Positions 18,751 to 30,256 of a DNA stretch of 64,000 nucleotides are shown here, piece after piece; the stretch's first letter is position 1; every line of letters starts with the position of its first letter. A model generated the notes under the pieces. The model ran no database searches. It saw only the letters and a program-made list of their open reading frames with translations, and was not told where the DNA came from. This stretch comes from Enterovibrio sp. JCM 19048 (GTDB lineage Bacteria > Pseudomonadota > Gammaproteobacteria > Enterobacterales > Vibrionaceae). The stretch lies in contig BAXE01000004.1 of the NCBI GenBank assembly GCA_001310415.1, forward strand, positions 62,001 through 126,000. Direction: 5' to 3'. The position numbers and the translations under genes are program-made.

Positions 18751-18762
18751 ATTCTGTAATCC

Positions 18763-19102
18763 TTAAACACAACAGGTCGGGCGAGATTTCATGTCAGACA
18801 GACGCTGAATATCTTGCTGGTATTCTTTTTTGAGGCAGTTTGAATCCACCAGCCTGAATTTGCTTTCGCATCCAGCCGGGAAGCTTGTCAGACAGGCGGT
18901 AAAACACCCATTGCCCTTGGCGGGTATCGACTATCACACCGCTGGCGCGTAGCAAGGCCAGATGGCGTGAAACTTTAGGCTGGCTTTCATTAAGCGCTTC
19001 GGTCAACTCAGCCACGCACACTTTTTGCTCACGGGCGATAACCAGTAAACAACGCACACGGGTTTCATCAGCAAGCAGCTTGAAAAACTGGTGAGGCAAC
19101 AT
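18763..19102 (-). CDS. arsR: ArsR-family arsenic-responsive repressor (frameshifted)
   Basis: Winged-helix repressor and first gene of the leftward cassette. The core MLPHQFFKLLADETRVRCLL and SQPKVSRHLALLRASGVI is typical. The usual ELCVC arsenic site is changed to KVCVAEL, keeping one Cys. The visible frame ends in an atypical tail, but two missing bases near 18847 would restore a vibrio-type tail (DSNCLKKEYQQDIQRLSDMK) ending RPTCCV, with a stop at 18763-18765 and 113 residues. Those three C-terminal Cys may form the arsenite site, as in Acidithiobacillus ArsR. That is inferred. Confidence 0.82.
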
Positions 19103-19113
19103 ATTTAAATCCT

Positions 19114-19134
19114 CATATATGGATATGCATATAT
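19114..19134. promoter_or_regulatory. Candidate ArsR operator
   Basis: The sequence CATATATGGATATGCATATAT, directly upstream of the arsR ATG, is A+T-rich and rich in ATATG/CATAT half-sites, resembling ArsR operators with imperfect dyad symmetry. It would overlap the arsR promoter and allow autoregulation. Confidence 0.45.
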
Positions 19135-19287
19135 TAAGAGTTATTGGTTTTCGTCAACAGCAAATGGGTGATGTCACGAAAGCTTCATGTTGGTTGGGCG
19201 GCGATGGACTCAAGTAAATAGCTGATTCATGGAGACGCAAACCTGAAATGGGTGATGGCTATTCAAACGCTGAAATGATCATCACCG

Positions 19288-19989
19288 TTATAACTCTCCG
19301 CGTTGAGAAAGAATTTGATAGAGCATTTCTGCACGGATCCAGTCGTCAGGTTCGTCGATATCTTGCACTCGAAAATGGGGGATCTGAACCACTTTTGAAT
19401 GAGGTGCAAAAATGGGTAAGCCGGCAATGAAAGCATCAGGTCGTCCCCAATAGAACATGCCGGCATCGTGGTATGCCAACTCTAAGTCTTGAGAGCGGCT
19501 AGAAAAATGCTCTGGCCAGAACATCTCAACGCTATCTTCACTATTAATACGAATGCTACGTTGGATTGGGTAGGAAAAACGAGTGGCTGCAAATGTGTAT
19601 TTTGTATTGTCGCAATCAAGCAAAGAGAGACCGTCTTCTAAATCTTTAGCTCGTGTAAAAGGAACGGTAGCATATAAGCAGCACACGGCATCTATTGGAT
19701 TGTCATCATTGTCAACCAGCCACTCTATGGCATGTTTCAATACATCGAGGGTCGTAGCGTAATCATCAGATATCGCATCGGGTCGCATGAAAGGAACCTC
19801 AGCACCAAGCTCTCTCGATACGGTGGCAATTTCTTGGCAATCAGTAGAAACGATAATGCGATCAAAAAGTGACGATTGCTTGGCCACTTCAATAGCGTAA
19901 GCAATGATGGGGCGTCCAATAAACATTTTCAGGTTTTTTCCCGGAATGCGTTTACTGCCGCCTCGTGCAGGAATAATACAAACTTTCAT
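19288..19989 (-). CDS. Pseudaminic/sialic acid cytidylyltransferase (PseF/NeuA family)
   Basis: Activates a nonulosonic acid with CTP for surface glycans. The 233-residue protein has the nucleotide-binding start IIPARGGSKRIPGKNLKMF, IIVSTDCQEIA, and the Mg-binding QDIDEPDDW near the C-terminus. The sequence looks more like PseF (pseudaminic acid) than NeuA, notably in YHDAGMFYWGRPDAF. No other nonulosonic acid or flagellin-glycosylation gene is nearby, and the coding sequence is visibly more A+T-rich than its neighbours, which suggests transfer or a remnant of a larger cluster. The frame is intact. Confidence 0.82.
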   Translation of the reverse strand: MKVCIIPARGGSKRIPGKNLKMFIGRPIIAYAIEVAKQSSLFDRIIVSTDCQEIATVSRELGAEVPFMRPDAISDDYATTLDVLKHAIEWLVDNDDNPIDAVCCLYATVPFTRAKDLEDGLSLLDCDNTKYTFAATRFSYPIQRSIRINSEDSVEMFWPEHFSSRSQDLELAYHDAGMFYWGRPDAFIAGLPIFAPHSKVVQIPHFRVQDIDEPDDWIRAEMLYQILSQRGEL

Positions 19990-20321
19990 CTTTGCCCCTT
20001 GAGCAGTATTCGGCGTGTTTCAACCCAAAGTGAAATATCAATGTTCACGAATCAATGCTCCTAGTTAGCCTGTGGAGGCAGAGTGTTGCCTCTTCTCAAT
20101 CAATATCTAACTCATTGCTTTGGCGTTGCGTTGTTAAACTCCAATCGTGAAACGCAGCCGCTAAGCGTTGCGAGCACTTTGCCGAGTATTCACCGCTTCA
20201 AAATAGAGTCAGAATATTGTCGGGGGCGTAATTTTGTCTTTAGGTTCAAGGTACAGCAAAAATAATGCCGATTTTGCAAGGTTGTGATATTTATTGGGTT
20301 AGAAGTGAGCGAGCATTTATG
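19990..20321. other. Non-coding gap upstream of pseF-like gene
   Basis: About 330 bases between the pseF-like gene and the his operon terminator. No convincing ORF, tRNA or integron attC site is seen. The sequence is A+T-rich near both ends and must hold the pseF promoter, but no clear -35/-10 pair can be named. Confidence 0.4.
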
Positions 20322-20347
20322 AAAAAGGCAACCAGTGAGGTTGCCTA
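20322..20347 (-). terminator. Terminator of the his operon
   Basis: On the minus strand a GGCAACC / GGTTGCC stem with a five-base loop is followed by TTTTT, 22 bases after the hisI stop. Confidence 0.85.
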
Positions 20348-20368
20348 TGGTGTGTTCTGAGGGTTGTG

Positions 20369-20997
20369 CTACTTGTGACGTTCCTTCAGCTTATTCGCTA
20401 CATCTTCGAGCGAAAAGCCTTGGTCTTGCAGCAACACCAGTAAGTGGTACATCAGGTCTGCAGACTCATTGATCAGCTCCTCCTTATCGCCCGACGTCGC
20501 TGCAAGCGCGACTTCGACGCCTTCTTCGCCCACTTTCTGCGAAATGCGCTTGGTGCCCTTGGCATACAGGGACGCCGTATAAGACGTTGAAGGATCGGAT
20601 CCTCGACGGGAAGCCAGCACCTGCTCCAATTGATGAAGAAACACCAGAGCAGGTTTGTTTGCGTCGTCTTCTCCCCAGCAGGTTTCGGTGCCAAGGTGAC
20701 AGGTTGGGCCGATTGGGTCAGCTTGCACCAGCAAGGTGTCTTTGTCGCAGTCCACTGCGATGTGCTTGAGACGCAGCACGTTACCTGAGGTTTCGCCTTT
20801 GGTCCAAAGACGCTCCTTGGTGCGCGAGAAGAAGGTCACTTGCTCGGTATCGAGCGTTTTTGCCAGCGCGTCCTGATTCATGTAACCCATCATCAGAACC
20901 TGTCCACTCTGCGAGTTTTGGACAATAGCAGGTACCAATCCGTCGACTTTTTCCCAGTCGATGCTTTCAGCGAGCGCCGCGTTTGATGGTGTCTGGC

Positions 20998-21001
<4 letters not shown>
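20369..21001 (-). CDS. hisI: Phosphoribosyl-AMP cyclohydrolase / phosphoribosyl-ATP pyrophosphatase
   Basis: Bifunctional enzyme (HisIE) for steps 2 and 3 of histidine synthesis. The N-terminal cyclohydrolase has [32 protein letters not shown] and the metal-binding CDKDTLL and [11 protein letters not shown]. The C-terminal pyrophosphatase has [13 protein letters not shown] and [13 protein letters not shown]. It is 210 residues long with an intact frame. It overlaps hisF by four bases (ATGA) and is the last gene of the operon. Confidence 0.96.
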
Positions 21002-22496
<1,495 letters not shown>

Positions 22497-23099
22497 TTAC
22501 ATCTCCAAAAAGTTCTTAATCAGTTGCGCACCCGCTTTGCTTGAGCGCTCAGGGTGGAATTGCACACCGTAATAGTTGCCACTTTGTACGGCGGCAGTAA
22601 AAGGCTTGCCGTAGTCGCATTGACCAATGGTGTAATCACCGACTGGCATGGCGTAGCTGTGAACAAAGTAGAAATAGCTGTTTTCCGGAATGTCTTTAAA
22701 CAGCGGGTGATTATTCACAGGAGTCACCGTGTTCCAACCCATGTGGGGAAGCGGCAGTTCGCCGGTTTCCATTAAGGTGGTGTCGGCATCAACATGGCCT
22801 AGACAGGTGACTTGCTCTTTGCCTTCTTGCGACGATTTACCCAATAACTGCATGCCAAGGCAAATGCCGAGAAGCGGCTGTTTGACTTCGCGCACCAGTG
22901 AAATCAGGTCGCGCTCCTGAAGGTTTTTCATCGCCTCGGACGCGGTGCCGACACCCGGCAGAAAGAGTTTGTCTGCTGCCAGCACGACGCCCGGGTCGCG
23001 GCTGATAGTGACATCGTAACCAAGGCGCTCAATCGCAAAACGTACAGAGCTGACGTTGGCACAACCCGTGTCGATGATGACAATCTTTGCATCACTCAT
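22497..23099 (-). CDS. hisH: Imidazole glycerol phosphate synthase glutaminase subunit
   Basis: Class I amidotransferase subunit, 200 residues, that hydrolyses glutamine and channels ammonia to HisF. The nucleophile Cys lies in [15 protein letters not shown], and the His-Glu pair in [14 protein letters not shown]. The start ATG overlaps the hisB stop by one base (TAATG), so the two are coupled. Confidence 0.97.
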   Translation of the reverse strand: MSDAKIVIIDTGCANVSSVRFAIERLGYDVTISRDPGVVLAADKLFLPGVGTASEAMKNLQERDLISLVREVKQPLLGICLGMQLLGKSSQEGKEQVTCLGHVDADTTLMETGELPLPHMGWNTVTPVNNHPLFKDIPENSYFYFVHSYAMPVGDYTIGQCDYGKPFTAAVQSGNYYGVQFHPERSSKAGAQLIKNFLEM

Positions 23100-24165
23100 T
23101 ACAGCACCCCTTTGCTGCTTGGCAGCTCATTACCCTCGACGCGGATCGCCTGACGCAGTGTGCGGCCGTAGGCTTTGAACAAGCTTTCCACGATGTGGTG
23201 TGTGTTGTCGCCGTCTGATGACAGGTGCAGGGTACACGCCATGGTGTCAGTCAGGGAGCGGAAGAAGTGTTCGACCATTTCAGTAGAGAGGTCGCCGACT
23301 TTGTCCTGAGAGAAGGTCGCTTCAAATTTCAGGTAAGGGCGGCCAGACAGATCCAGAGCACATTGCGCCAAACACTCATCCATTGGCAGACTGAAACCGA
23401 AACGGCCAATACCGCGTTTGTCACCCAGCGCTTCTTTCAGTGCCTGACCCAGCGCCAGCGCCGTGTCTTCGACGGTGTGGTGATCGTCGATGTGCAGGTC
23501 GCCATCCACTGCCACTTCCATGCGGAAGCCGCCATGGGTCGCGATTTGATCCAGCATGTGGTCAAAGAAACCAAGGCCAGTGCTGATCTTATTACCGCCG
23601 GTTTCATCAAGGTTCACCGTGATACGGATGTCCGTTTCTTTGGTGGTACGAACGACGGTTGCTATACGTGGATTGGTGGTCAAATCCTTAACGATTTGCT
23701 GCCAGCCCATGGTTTCTGGGTTGTATTGAATACCGTGGATTGCCATGTTTTCAGCAAGCTGTAGGTCAGTCTGGCGATCGCCAATCACGGCAGAGGTTTT
23801 GAAATCGACACGGCCTTGCTGGAGGTAGTCCTTAACCAAACCAAGCTTTGGCTTGCGACAGCTACAGCCTCGTGGTCGAAGTGTGGGCAAATTAAAACAT
23901 CAGCAAACTTCACGCCCTGAGATTCGAAAATCTCCATCATCATGTTGTGTGGGGCGTCGAAATCTTCCTTTGGATAGCTATCTGTGCCCAGACCATCCTG
24001 GTTGGTGACCATCACCAGCTTGTAGCCAGCGTCTTGGAGTGCCAGCAGTGCAGGGATGACGAAAGGCTCTAACTTGAGTTTGTCGAGGCGGTCGACCTGA
24101 AAATCCACAGGCGGCTCGACAATCAAGGTGCCGTCACGGTCGATAAAGAGGATTTTTTCTTTCAC
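23099..24165 (-). CDS. hisB: Histidinol-phosphatase / imidazoleglycerol-phosphate dehydratase (frameshifted)
   Basis: Bifunctional HisB for steps 6 and 8. The N-terminal HAD phosphatase has FIDRDGTLI with the nucleophile Asp and the zinc-binding CPHF...CSCRKPK loop. The dehydratase half has [30 protein letters not shown] and the second HHIVES metal motif. One G is lost near 23872 inside the zinc loop (family DHEGCSC), splitting the frame; repair gives 355 residues. Confidence 0.95.
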
Positions 24166-24190
24166 TACAAATTCCTTTTTGTGGCGCGCT

Positions 24191-25237
24191 TTATGCCAGC
24201 TGCTGGCGGATAAAGGTCAGGGTCTTTTCACATTCTTCACGGTTGCCTACGCTGATGCGGATGCACCCTTCAATCGGTGAGCGTCGCAAGATGATGCCGT
24301 GATCCCACAGCGCGTTAAATAGCAAATCGGCATCCGGGAATTTCACCAAAAGGTAGTTGCCGTAGCCGTCGAACACTTCCACATCGGGTAGCATTGACAG
24401 ACCCGCCTGCAGATAGGCGCGGTTGGCATTGAGATCCAGTACCTGATATTTCATGCGGGCAAGACCGGCCTCGTTCAGTGCCTGCAAGGCAATTTCGGTG
24501 ACCGGCACCGGTACTGGGTATGGTGCAATCACTTTGGTCATCAACTGGATGATTTGTGGGTTTGCCAGCGTGAAACCGCAGCGCAAACCGGCCAGCGCGA
24601 AAGCTTTGGACAGGGTGCGCAAAATCGCAAGGTTTGGATAACGTACCAGCAGATCCACCGTTGACGCTTCGGGACAGAAGTCGATGTAGGCTTCGTCCAT
24701 CACCACCAACGCGCGGCCGGCAGTCATTTCCAATAGGGCTTCGATATCATTGCGGTTCACCAGATTGCCGGTGGGGTTGTTGGGGCTGCAGACAAACACC
24801 AGCTTGACGGTATCAAGGCTCTTTTCAATTTCCGGTAGATTCAGTTGCCACTCGTCGGTCAATGGGACGACTTTACGTGCCACACCCGCTGTTTCCGCAC
24901 TGATGGCGTACATGCCGTAGGTCGGTGGGCAATACAGAATGCTGTCTTCACCCGCTTCACAGAAGGTGCGAACCAGAAGTTCAATACTTTCATCTGCACC
25001 ACGGGAGGTGAGTACCTGCTCTGGGCGAACGCCTGCGTATTCAGCATAAGCGCGGATCAACGCTTCTGGCTGGCAGGTGCTGTAGCGGTTAAGTCCCGCA
25101 CCATTGATGGTGTATTCGTTATTAAATGGCGATTCATTGGCATTCAGCCAGACATCACCGCTGCCACCTAAGCGGCGGGCTGACATATACGGTGTCAGCG
25201 CTTGAACATCCTTACGGGCTAATTTTTCAATATCCAT
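24191..25237 (-). CDS. hisC: Histidinol-phosphate aminotransferase
   Basis: PLP enzyme for step 7, 348 residues. The PLP lysine lies in [17 protein letters not shown], and the cofactor-contacting CSPNNPTGN and [12 protein letters not shown] are present. Substrate-binding Arg is expected in [12 protein letters not shown]. It lies 14 bases after hisD; the frame is intact. Confidence 0.97.
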   Translation of the reverse strand: MDIEKLARKDVQALTPYMSARRLGGSGDVWLNANESPFNNEYTINGAGLNRYSTCQPEALIRAYAEYAGVRPEQVLTSRGADESIELLVRTFCEAGEDSILYCPPTYGMYAISAETAGVARKVVPLTDEWQLNLPEIEKSLDTVKLVFVCSPNNPTGNLVNRNDIEALLEMTAGRALVVMDEAYIDFCPEASTVDLLVRYPNLAILRTLSKAFALAGLRCGFTLANPQIIQLMTKVIAPYPVPVPVTEIALQALNEAGLARMKYQVLDLNANRAYLQAGLSMLPDVEVFDGYGNYLLVKFPDADLLFNALWDHGIILRRSPIEGCIRISVGNREECEKTLTFIRQQLA

Positions 25238-25251
25238 TTGGGCACCTGCAA

Positions 25252-26544
25252 TTATGAATTCTTATTAAGTTTTTCTACGCGAATGGTGACTGCATTGCGG
25301 TGCGCGTCTAATCCTTCTGCGTTAGCCATGGCAACGACGGTTGGTGCCAGCGCTTGCAGACCAGATGCAGACAGTTCTTGTACTGTCATGCGTTTGCTGA
25401 AATCAGCAAGGCCGAGGCTCGAATAGGTTCGCGTATAGCCGTAAGTTGGCAGTACGTGGTTGGTGCCAGAGGCATAGTCGCCCACTGACTCCGGTGACCA
25501 AGCGCCAAGGAAAATCGAGCCAGCATTGTCTAAAAGCGGCAGCAGCTCACGTGGATTCTTGGTTTGGACAATCAGGTGTTCTGGGCCGTAGCAATTTGAA
25601 ATCGACACACACTGGTCAGGCTGTCCGCAATAATGATGATGCTTGAGCCCAGTGCTTTACTGGCGATATCAGCGCGGGTCAGCACTTTCAGTTGCTTTTG
25701 TACCGCATCAGCCACTTTTTCTGCGAGCACAGGAGAGGCGTCACCAGCACTACTTGAGAGTCTGGACCGTGTTCCGCCTGACTCAGCAAGTCGGCGGCAA
25801 CGAAGTCGGCTTCCGCGTCTTCATCGGCAATCACCAGTACTTCAGAGGGGCCTGCCGGCATATCAATGGCTGCGCCGTTGTGGTCATTGCTCACCTGACG
25901 TTTGGCTTCAGTCACGAAGCGTTACCAGGGCCAAAAATCTTATCGACTTTGCTGACGGTTTCTGTGCCGTAAGCCATAGCTGCTACCGCCTGAGCGCCGC
26001 CTAGGTTATACACTTCATCGATGCCGCAAAGCTTGGCGACATAGAGAATTTCATCGGCGATGGGTGGCGGTGAGCAAAGCACGACTTTACGGCAACCTGC
26101 GATTTGCGATGGCACACCCAGCATCAACACAGTTGATGGCAATGGCGCACTGCCGCCGGGAATGTAAAGACCGACGCGGTTGATAGGGCGGGTGACCAGT
26201 TCACAAACCACACCTGGCATCGTTTCAACGGTCAAGGGCTGAGCCTTCTGCGCTTTGTGGAAGCAGGCAATGTTGTCGTAGGCCTGTTTGAGTGCCGTTT
26301 TGATTTCGTCGCCCAAACGGCTGTCTGCAGCGTCAATCTCATCTTGTGACACGCGGATATTTTCCGGTACCACTTTATCGAACTTTTCAGTGAGCGCTTT
26401 AAGAGCGGCATCACCACCAGTGCGGACTTCGCGGATAACACCTTCTACCGCTTCTGTGATAGACGCACTTTCAGAGATTGCGGGGCGCTCCAGCGCGTTT
26501 TCACGCTGGGTATCGCTGAGAGATTTCCAAACCACGGTTTTCAT
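25252..26544 (-). CDS. hisD: Histidinol dehydrogenase (three frameshifts)
   Basis: Zn-dependent enzyme oxidising histidinol to histidine in two NAD-linked steps. Motifs include [55 protein letters not shown] and CYGPEHL. Single bases are missing near 25917 (T), 25742 (C) and 25614 (G); repair restores [30 protein letters not shown] and [16 protein letters not shown] with 431 residues. Three hits in one housekeeping gene argue for sequence error. Confidence 0.95.
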
Positions 26545-26547
26545 GGC

Positions 26548-27443
26548 TTACTCCATCATCTTTTCAATTGGCAGCACTAGAATGGAACTTGCACCCAGTG
26601 CTTTCAGTTTTTCCATGGTTTCCCAGAACAGGTTCTCTGTGCTCACAAGGTGAACAGCCACGCGCTGTTTGTCGTGTGCCAGTGGCAGGATAGTGGGGTC
26701 TTCAGCACCCGGCAGCAGTTCCACCACTTGCTCCAGCGTTTCGCTTGGCGCGTGCAACATGATGTACTTGGATTCTTTCGCCTGAATGACGCCATTCATG
26801 CGGGTCAGCAGGCGGTCGATCAGCTCAGCTTTATCAGGCGCAAACTCACCGGTGCGCTGAATCAGCACCGCTTTAGAGCGGAAAATAACTTCGGCTTCTT
26901 TCAGCCATTGGCTTCGAGGGTCGCGCCGGTAGACACCAAATCACAGATGGCATCTGCCAGGCCTGCGCGTGGTGCCACTTCAACGGAGCCGTTGAGCATA
27001 CAGGTGCTGAATTTCACGTCTTGTTTGTCGAGGTAAGCTTTGAGGATGTTTGGATAAGTCGTTGCGATGCGCTTGCCAGCCAGATCCTGTGGGCCGTTGT
27101 AAGATTTGTCTTTGTCGATAGCGACAGAAAGGCGGCAACCACCGAAGTCGAGGCGGCGCAGTTTTACATACTCATTAGGCTCGCCCAGCGCAACACGCTC
27201 CAGACGGACTTCTTCCAGTTCGTTTTCGCCAATCACACCCAGATCGACGACACCGTCCATGATAAGACCCGGGATGTCATCATCGCGCACCAGTAGCAGG
27301 TCAATCGGCATGTTTTCGGCGTGGACGACCAGACGGTCACCGGAGAAGTTGATTTTGACGCCACAGCGCTTGAGCAGTTCCTGACACTCTTTTGCCAGGC
27401 GGCCTTTTTTCTGGATGGCAAGTCGTAGACGTTCTGTTTGCAT
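26548..27443 (-). CDS. hisG: ATP phosphoribosyltransferase, long form (frameshifted)
   Basis: First, feedback-inhibited enzyme of the pathway. The start [20 protein letters not shown] and [15 protein letters not shown] are typical of the long hexameric form, as is the C-terminal ACT-like regulatory domain ([20 protein letters not shown]). One C is lost near 26909 (family EANGLKEAEVI); repair gives 298 residues. It is the first structural gene after the leader and attenuator, with hisD three bases downstream. Confidence 0.95.
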
Positions 27444-27512
27444 GATCTTTTCCCTGTATCGTTGGCGCTGGAGACTTTCCTGTCCCTCAGTGCAATTTTT
27501 GAATCCTAAAAG

Positions 27513-27544
27513 TAAAAAACCCCCGGAAGGTGCTCTTCCGGGGG
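27513..27544 (-). terminator. his operon attenuator terminator
   Basis: On the minus strand CCCCCGGAAG / CTTCCGGGGG forms a 10-bp stem with a short loop followed by TTTTTTAC. It sits between the leader peptide and hisG, where ribosome stalling on His codons would prevent it forming. Confidence 0.9.
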
Positions 27545-27623
27545 TCTGAATTTTGTGTTCGCTATGATGACCGTTGGAAGAACTTATCCTCGTCTTCCAG
27601 TCGAAACCACATCTCCCGAAAGA

Positions 27624-27656
27624 CTACTCAGGATGGTGATGATGGTGAATGGTCAT
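27624..27656 (-). CDS. hisL: his operon leader peptide
   Basis: A ten-codon ORF, MTIHHHHHPE, with five consecutive His codons, ends about 80 bases before the attenuator. This is the classical sensor of charged tRNA-His. It is shorter than the E. coli leader (16 residues, seven His). Confidence 0.92.
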   Translation of the reverse strand: MTIHHHHHPE

Positions 27657-27976
27657 TAGCGATTTTTGCATATTTCTTTCTCTATTTATTGCAACGGGTA
27701 ATCGTTTGCTTGGATTCCACACTAACAAACTCTTTAAATTTTGCAACAAGTAATTTGCCTGTTTAGCGAATTCGTTCGCAATGCCTGAATGAAGATAAAT
27801 GGACAAAAACCAGTCACAGAGCAAGAGATTGAACATTAACCATGTATAAGTGTGGGATGAAGGCAGGGGTGACATGCTCAGGATGAAACTTAAGCAACAG
27901 TTTTGTTTCGTCTGCGTGGCAATGGCTTGGGGGTTGGACGCTCTTTGGGGTGGAAATTGTGGGCAGTAGTGGGTGG
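27657..27976. other. Upstream region of the his operon
   Basis: A 320-base non-coding stretch before hisL that must contain the his promoter, read leftward. It is A+T-rich within the first 150 bases from the leader. No unambiguous -35/-10 pair could be chosen, and no conserved ORF or RNA gene is seen. Confidence 0.5.
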
Positions 27977-28162
27977 TTAGACGTAAATATCCAGCAAACC
28001 GTCATTTTTCTTTTTGTTCTCTGTGGGTGGTGCTTCCTGCTCTTCTTCGTTGCGCTCTTCTTCCTCAGCACGTTTTTGTTGCTGCTGTTTTGCCTTATCC
28101 TGTTTCAGGACATTACCCACCTTTTGGGGCGAGTAGTCAGAAATTTTGGGGAACCAATCCAT
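27977..28162 (-). CDS. Small charged hypothetical protein
   Basis: A 61-residue protein starting MDWFPKISDYSPQKVGNVLK at ATG 28162, behind GAGGACAACACG. The middle is a Gln/Lys/Glu-rich stretch likely to be helical or disordered, and it ends NDGLLDIYV. No known domain is recognised. The good ribosome site, intact frame and a hydrophobic end unlike random ORFs support a real gene. It may be a Vibrionaceae-specific small protein. Confidence 0.5.
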   Translation of the reverse strand: MDWFPKISDYSPQKVGNVLKQDKAKQQQQKRAEEEERNEEEQEAPPTENKKKNDGLLDIYV

Positions 28163-28248
28163 CGTGTTGTCCTCATGGTTGCTTCCCCTATTTATCGGCA
28201 TCCCACTAAAAAGCTTGATGCTTTTTTAATCGCAGGATTGAGTGCCGT

Positions 28249-28724
28249 TTAGCCGCAGCACTTTTTGTGCTTTTTGCCGCTGCCGCATGGGCAAGGATCG
28301 TTACGACCTACTTTCGCTGCCTTAGGGTATTCACCGTCAACGTAATACCACAGGGTTTGGCCGTCTTTTTCTTCAGTCAGAAAACGTGATTTTTCATGCA
28401 GGCAGTATTGTTTTCCGTCTTCATTGTAGTGGCTTTAAATTCGACAAAACCTTGCTTTCCGCCGTCGTCCACAGAGCTGGAAAGGACTTCCAGCATCAGC
28501 CACTCACTGTTAACAGATTGGGCAATCGCGTCGCGGTGCTGCTCCGCGCCACAAGAGACGTGATAGGTATCCACCACAAAGTCTACCAGCCCTTTTACGT
28601 GCGCAGCGTAGCGGGCGCGCATCAGTTTTTCTGGATGGTTTGCATTGGCGTGGTTTTGGTGCACAGGCTCACAGCATTCGTTATAGGGTTTTTGGCTGCC
28701 GCAAGGGCAAAGCGTCGAAGTCAT
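28249..28724 (-). CDS. ychJ: YchJ-family SEC-C metal-binding protein (frameshifted)
   Basis: Small cytoplasmic protein with SEC-C zinc motifs at both ends: [13 protein letters not shown] near residue 7 and, after repair, [16 protein letters not shown] at the C-terminus. The middle [20 protein letters not shown] is the YchJ/UPF0225 core. One T is missing near 28427 (ATTACAATGAAG expected after GCC), truncating the visible ORF; repair gives 158 residues. The biochemical role is unknown. Confidence 0.85.
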
Positions 28725-28791
28725 GGGAATAAACCGCAGTAGTCAATATCGGCGGTATTTTCTCGGCGGGCAGGAGGGGAGTCAAGGTGAA

Positions 28792-28823
28792 GAAAAAACA
28801 AAGGCTGCATGAACCGCAGCCTT
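28792..28823 (-). terminator. Terminator of the PuuA-like gene
   Basis: On the minus strand AAAGGCTGC / GCAGCCTTT forms a stem, followed by GTTTTTTC, 20 bases after the stop of the glutamine synthetase-like gene. Confidence 0.85.
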
Positions 28824-28844
28824 TATTCCTGGAACGGCATTCAA

Positions 28845-30256
28845 TCAGAAAGCGTGGAGGTACCAGTCGTATTCCAAGTCGGTAATGTGGCGCTCAAATT
28901 GCTCCAGCTCTTTTTGTTTGCAGGTGACGAAGACATCGACAAAATCTGTCCCCAAATAATGACGCATCACCTCCGAGCCATCCAGCTCCCGCAGGGCATC
29001 ACGCAGGTTAGTGGGAAGCGTTAGCTCGTCTTCTTTGTCGTAAGCGCTGCCGACAGTCGGTGCTGGTGGCTCAATCTTGTTTTCAATCCCGTACAGGATA
29101 GAGGCGAGCAGCGCACTCATCATCAGGTACGGGTTGGCATCTGTGCCTGCGATGCGGTGCTCAATGCGGGTGGCTTCCGGGGTATCGATAGGAATACGCA
29201 GTGCTGTGGTGCGGTTCTCAATCCCCCAGCTTGGGGAGCAAGGCACGTAAAAGTCCGGGCCGAAGCGACGGTACGAATTGATGTTCGGACAAAGGATCGC
29301 CATGTATTCGGGCAACAGCTTCAACATACCGCCGAGTGCATAGCGAATGGTGTTGGTAAGTTCACCTTCCACTTCAGGTTGGAAAATGTTCCTTCCGTCT
29401 TCATCAATCAGACTGATATGCAAGTGCATGCCATTGCCCGCCTGATCTGCGTAAGGCTTGGCCATAAAGGTGGAGTCCAACTGGTGGACATGCGCCGTTT
29501 GCTTGATAACCCGTTTTAGCAACATGGCGTGATCACAGGAAGCTTGTGGATCGCCGACATGGTTGAGGTTAATTTCAAACTGTCCGGGGGCGGATTCCGC
29601 CACAATGGCGTCTGCCGGAAGCCCTGTGCTCGGGCACCATCAATGATGTCGGTAAGAAGGTCGGCATAGTGGTCTAAATCATCCAGCGAATAGACCTGGG
29701 TTGTCGCAGGGCGCTTGCCCGTGACGGGCGATACCGGTGGCATAGGGACTTTGCCCGGGGCTCTGCCGTCAACGAGGTAAAACTCAATCTCGAATGCAGA
29801 TACGGCTGTCAGCCCCTTTTCCTTGAGCTTACGCACAATGCGGTTGAGGACCATACGTGGGTCGGCAAAGAAGGGAGTGGTTTCGTCTTCGTACATCTGC
29901 AGCAGAACCTGAGCGATGGGGCGCTGTTGCCAAGGCTGCATAGACAGCGTGCCGCCTACCGGATAACAGAATGCATCAGACTCACCAATTTCAATGCCAA
30001 GGCCGGTTTCTTCTACAGAGGTACCGGTGATATCCATGCCGAAGATAGACAGCGGCATGCCGATACCATGGTCGTACGCAGCGGCCAGTTTGTTTTTCTC
30101 AATGCGTTTGCCACGAACGATACCGTTCATATCAATGATCAAAAGATCGACGTACTCAATGCCAGGATGTTTTGACAGAAATTCAAGCGCTTCCGACGCG
30201 CTCGGCAACTGCGAGTCTTCCTGGGTAAACATTTCCCTGTCTGTTTGATATCGCAT
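28845..30256 (-). CDS. puuA: Glutamine synthetase-family gamma-glutamylputrescine ligase (frameshifted)
   Basis: ATP-dependent ligase joining glutamate to putrescine or a similar amine. GS-family features are VDLLIIDMNGIVRGKRIEKN, AFEIEFYLVDG, GQFEINL, GNGMHLHISL and NSYRRFGPDFYVP. The adenylylation loop of GlnA is absent, as in PuuA. One C is lost near 29624 (family GLPADAIVAESAPGQFE); repair gives 470 residues. ATG 30256 follows AGGAAGG. It is divergent from the puuD operon and has a paralogue at 31336-32681; which of the two prefers putrescine cannot be told. Confidence 0.85.

Noticed and set aside
19990..20321. Possible integron attC-like sequence (TAAC and GTTA cores around 20100-20150)
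   Set aside because: The inverted core boxes and internal symmetry of an attC site are not present, and no cassette structure surrounds it.
27814..28071. An 85-codon minus-strand ORF overlapping the small protein gene
   Set aside because: It runs antisense-like in another frame through the 27977-28162 gene and his upstream region, has low-complexity composition and no ribosome site.
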